Below, in pieces: positions 15,735 to 18,006 of a stretch of 18,006 nucleotides of DNA (the first letter of the stretch is position 1; each line of letters opens with the position of its first letter). The notes beneath the pieces were generated by a model. It ran no database searches, was not told where the DNA came from, and was given only the letters and a program-made list of their open reading frames with translations. The DNA comes from Leclercia sp. UBA7405 (GTDB taxonomy: Bacteria; Pseudomonadota; Gammaproteobacteria; Enterobacterales; Enterobacteriaceae). The stretch is taken from contig DKMV01000132.1 of NCBI GenBank assembly GCA_002469605.1, positions 7,095-25,100 of the forward strand, read 5' to 3'. A program made the position numbers and the translations under genes.

Positions 15735-16253
15735 ATGCGCTACTCTGCTTTGACGCTTTTAGTGCCGTGCGCGCTGCTGCTCAGCGCCTGCACCACGCCG
15801 GTGACGCCGGCATTTAAGGATATTGGTTCCCGCAGCGGTCCCTGCATCGAAGGCGGCCCGGATGCGGTAGCCCAGCAGTTTTATAACGCCCGCATCAACA
15901 ACCGCAGCAACGACATCACCGCCCTGCGCCCTTACCTGAGCGACAGGCTGGCGCAGCAGCTGACCGAGGCCAGCCGCGATCCTCAGCACAGCGCGCTGCT
16001 GAAGTCCGATCCCTTCTCCAGCCGCACCACCCTGCCGGACAGCGCAGAGGTCTCCAGCGCCTCTACTATTCCTAATACCGACGCCCGCAACATCCCCCTG
16101 CGGGTGAAGCTGACCCAGGGCAGCCAGACCTGGCAGGATGAGGTACTGATGATCCGCGAAGGTCAGTGCTGGGCGGTTGATGACGTGCGCTATATGGGCG
16201 GCAACGTGCATGCCCCGGCAGGTACGCTCCGTCAGTCCATCGAGAACCGTTAA
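15735..16253 (+). CDS. ybjP: YbjP, predicted lipoprotein
   Basis: This is a 172-residue lipoprotein of unknown function, conserved in enterobacteria at this place. The signal peptide ends with lipobox LLSAC (C19), and the +2 residue is T, which predicts the outer membrane. It matches E. coli YbjP through strings such as ITALRPYLSD, DPFSSRTTLPDSA and GTLRQSIENR. The start at 15735 is chosen because AAGGA sits 7 bases upstream and the signal peptide then has normal length. Earlier in-frame starts at 15693 and 15729 would add an unlikely extension. Confidence 0.95.
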   Translation: MRYSALTLLVPCALLLSACTTPVTPAFKDIGSRSGPCIEGGPDAVAQQFYNARINNRSNDITALRPYLSDRLAQQLTEASRDPQHSALLKSDPFSSRTTLPDSAEVSSASTIPNTDARNIPLRVKLTQGSQTWQDEVLMIREGQCWAVDDVRYMGGNVHAPAGTLRQSIENR

Positions 16254-16272
16254 TGCCGGTAACCCCCGTAAA

Positions 16273-16310
16273 ATGTGCGGCATTCTTGCAGGAATGCCGA
16301 CATTTATTCT
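16273..16310 (+). terminator. Intrinsic terminator after ybjP
   Basis: CGGCATTC (16278-16285) pairs perfectly with GAATGCCG (16292-16299) around a TTGCAG loop. Four more pairs (ATGT with ACAT) follow beyond a bulged G, and the tail is TTTATTCT. It lies 20 bases after the ybjP stop and isolates ybjP from artP. Confidence 0.75.
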
Positions 16311-16368
16311 CATGCCCTTCGCCGCTCCCTATATTGTGCTATGTTTACTGCTGAATACGGTTTATATT

Positions 16369-16417
16369 TAACTTTTAACGCATAAATATTGCATAACTAT
16401 TCTGTCAACGGTACTAT
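16369..16417 (+). promoter_or_regulatory. Candidate artP promoter with overlapping ArgR-like boxes
   Basis: TTGCAT (16389-16394), 17 bases, TACTAT (16412-16417) is a possible weak sigma-70 promoter about 50 bases before artP. Overlapping the -35 is TGCATAACTATTCT (16390-16403), which fits the ARG-box core TGAAT-N4-ATTCA at eight of ten fixed positions. A poorer copy (six of ten) starts 21 bases earlier at 16369, the usual spacing of paired ArgR sites. Arginine repression of art genes is known in E. coli. The assignment here is inference. Confidence 0.45.
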
Positions 16418-16466
16418 CTGCGGCCTCAATTGCTATAGATTGCCTGGATGAGTAAAGACTGCCCCG

Positions 16467-17195
16467 ATGAGTATTCAACTAAACGGCATTAACTGCTTTT
16501 ACGGCGCACACCAGGCGCTGTTCGACATCACGCTGACTTGCCCCCAGGGCGAAACGCTGGTCCTGCTCGGCCCCAGCGGCGCGGGTAAAAGCTCCCTGCT
16601 GCGCGTGCTGAATCTGCTTGAAATGCCGCGCTCCGGCACGCTGGATATCGCCGGGAATCACTTCGACTTCGCCAAAGCGCCTGCGGATAAAGCTATCCGC
16701 GAGCTGCGCCAGAACGTCGGCATGGTCTTCCAGCAATATAATCTCTGGCCGCACCTCACCGTGCAGCAAAACCTGATTGAAGCCCCCTGCCGCGTGCTGG
16801 GCCTGTCGAAAGAGCAGGCGCTGGCCCGTGCGGAAAAATTACTCGAGCGCCTGCGCCTTAAGCCTTACAGCGATCGCTATCCGCTGCACCTTTCCGGTGG
16901 TCAGCAGCAGCGTGTGGCTATCGCCCGCGCCCTGATGATGGAACCGCAGGTGCTGCTGTTTGATGAGCCGACCGCCGCGCTGGACCCGGAAATCACCGCC
17001 CAGATCGTCAGCATCATCCGCGAACTGGCCGAGACCAACATTACCCAGGTGATCGTGACGCACGAAGTGGAAGTGGCGCGTAAAACCGCCAGCCGCGTGG
17101 TCTATATGGAAAACGGTCATATTGTCGAGCAAGGGGATGCGGGCTGCTTTGCCCAGCCGCGGACCGACGCGTTCAGAAATTACTTGTCTCACTAA
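16467..17195 (+). CDS. artP: Arginine ABC transporter ATP-binding protein ArtP
   Basis: ArtP is the cytoplasmic ATPase that drives arginine uptake through the ArtQM channel. The 242-residue product has Walker A GPSGAGKS (35-42), Q-loop Q89 in [11 protein letters not shown], signature LSGGQQQ (142-148), Walker B VLLFDE (162-167) and switch histidine H199 (VTHE). All motifs are intact and length matches E. coli ArtP. No clear ribosome site precedes the ATG. A 15-codon upstream frame (16448-16492) in another register overlaps it, and GATGAGTA is repeated around both starts. The artI gene begins 17 bases after the stop. Confidence 0.97.
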   Translation: MSIQLNGINCFYGAHQALFDITLTCPQGETLVLLGPSGAGKSSLLRVLNLLEMPRSGTLDIAGNHFDFAKAPADKAIRELRQNVGMVFQQYNLWPHLTVQQNLIEAPCRVLGLSKEQALARAEKLLERLRLKPYSDRYPLHLSGGQQQRVAIARALMMEPQVLLFDEPTAALDPEITAQIVSIIRELAETNITQVIVTHEVEVARKTASRVVYMENGHIVEQGDAGCFAQPRTDAFRNYLSH

Positions 17196-17212
17196 ACATC
17201 GAGAGAACGACA

Positions 17213-17944
17213 ATGAAAAAACTAGTGATTGCCGCCCTGCTTGCCAGCGTAAGCCTTTCCGCTGCCGCCGCCGAAACCATTCGTTTCGCTACCGAAGCCT
17301 CTTACCCTCCGTTTGAGTCGGTAGATGCCAATAACAAGATCGTCGGTTTTGACGTGGACCTGGCGAACGCGCTGTGTAAAGAGATCGATGCCACCTGCAC
17401 CTTCTCCAACCAGGCGTTCGATAGCCTGATCCCGAGCCTGAAGTTCCGCCGTATCGACGCGGTAATGGCCGGGATGGATATCACTCCGGAGCGTGAAAAA
17501 CAGGTGCTGTTTACCACGCCGTACTATGACAACGCCGCGCTCTTTATCGGCCAGAAAGGCAAATACACCTCTGTCGATCAGCTGAAGGGCAAGAAAGTGG
17601 GCGTACAGAACGGTACCACCCATCAGAAATACATTACTGACAAGCACCCGGAAATCACTACCGTGGCGTACGACAGCTATCAGAATGCGAAGCTGGACCT
17701 GCAGAATGGCCGTATCGATGCGGTATTTGGCGATAACGCGGTAGTCACCGAGTGGCTGAAATCCAACGATAAGCTGGCAGCCGTGGGTGAGAACGTGACC
17801 GATAAAGCCTACTTCGGTACCGGCCTGGGTATCGCGGTGCGTCAGGGTAATACCGCGCTGCAGCAGAAATTCAACGCGGCGCTGGAAAAAGTGAAGAAAG
17901 ACGGTACCTACGATACCATCTACAAAAAATGGTTCCAGAAGTAA
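17213..17944 (+). CDS. artI: Arginine ABC transporter periplasmic binding protein ArtI
   Basis: ArtI is a periplasmic solute-binding protein of the polar amino-acid family that delivers basic amino acids to ArtQMP. The 243-residue product has a signal peptide cut at about residue 19-20 (SLSAAAAE). The family start ETIRFATEASYPPFES follows, then GFDVDLANALCKEI, the central MAGMDITPEREKQVLFTTPYY, and the end YKKWFQK. It matches E. coli ArtI nearly throughout. The paralogue ArtJ is excluded by position, since artI directly follows artP. It ends 6 bases before artQ. Confidence 0.96.
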   Translation: MKKLVIAALLASVSLSAAAAETIRFATEASYPPFESVDANNKIVGFDVDLANALCKEIDATCTFSNQAFDSLIPSLKFRRIDAVMAGMDITPEREKQVLFTTPYYDNAALFIGQKGKYTSVDQLKGKKVGVQNGTTHQKYITDKHPEITTVAYDSYQNAKLDLQNGRIDAVFGDNAVVTEWLKSNDKLAAVGENVTDKAYFGTGLGIAVRQGNTALQQKFNAALEKVKKDGTYDTIYKKWFQK

Positions 17945-17950
17945 GCCCTG

Positions 17951-18006
17951 ATGAACGAAATGTTTCCATTAGCAAGCGCCGCCGGGATGACCGTCGGCCT
18001 TGCCGT
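17951..18006 (+). CDS. artQ: Arginine ABC transporter permease ArtQ, 5' end only
   Basis: The window ends after 18 codons of this gene. MNEMFPLASAAGMTVGLA agrees with the N-terminus of E. coli ArtQ, a membrane-spanning permease subunit. Position after artI supports it. The ATG lies 6 bases after the artI stop, with AGAAGTAAG just upstream as the likely ribosome site. Confidence 0.9.
   Translation, partial: MNEMFPLASAAGMTVGLA

Overview
The window looks like chromosome of an enterobacterium (family Enterobacteriaceae, for example an Enterobacter, Lelliottia or Leclercia relative; the genus cannot be fixed from the sequence alone). The right third (about 14.4-18.0 kb) is conserved core genome in the order familiar from Escherichia coli: amiD and ybjQ on the minus strand, then ybjP, artP, artI and the start of artQ on the plus strand. 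The left four fifths hold a complete-looking type II secretion (gsp) locus that in E. coli K-12 lies elsewhere, near bfr and chiA. Here it sits next to amiD.

Layout. 1-282 (minus) is the 5' end of a secreted chitinase closely resembling Serratia ChiA: signal peptide plus the start of the N-terminal ChiN domain. 431-11199 (minus) is a tightly packed run of twelve genes, gspC-D-E-F-G-H-I-J-K-L-M-O. It encodes inner-membrane platform, secretin, ATPase, pseudopilins and prepilin peptidase, with most junctions overlapping by 1-8 bases. A 252-base divergent region (11200-11451) separates it from gspA-gspB on the plus strand. The end of gspB overlaps, tail to tail, a minus-strand regulator gene of the IprA/YaiV family (13558-14181) that carries an in-frame TAA at codon 34. 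An AT-rich 271-base spacer with several inverted repeats leads to amiD.

How it works together. The gsp genes would build an envelope-spanning machine that exports folded periplasmic proteins, and the adjacent chitinase is the obvious candidate cargo. GspA/GspB normally help the secretin cross the peptidoglycan, but here GspA has lost its Walker A, Walker B and C-terminal ATPase-module motifs. No pilotin (gspS) or gspN gene is in the window. The flanking core genes handle peptidoglycan turnover (AmiD), small envelope or unknown roles (YbjQ, YbjP) and arginine uptake (ArtP-ArtI-ArtQ).

The points most worth a second look are the interrupted regulator beside the secretion locus, the degenerate GspA ATPase, the pairing of an E. 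coli-type gsp locus with a Serratia-type chitinase, and the palindromes in the two non-coding regions. I see no insertion sequence, integrase, tRNA, rRNA or CRISPR array, and no wholly unknown system. The novelty is in the configuration and decay of a known one.
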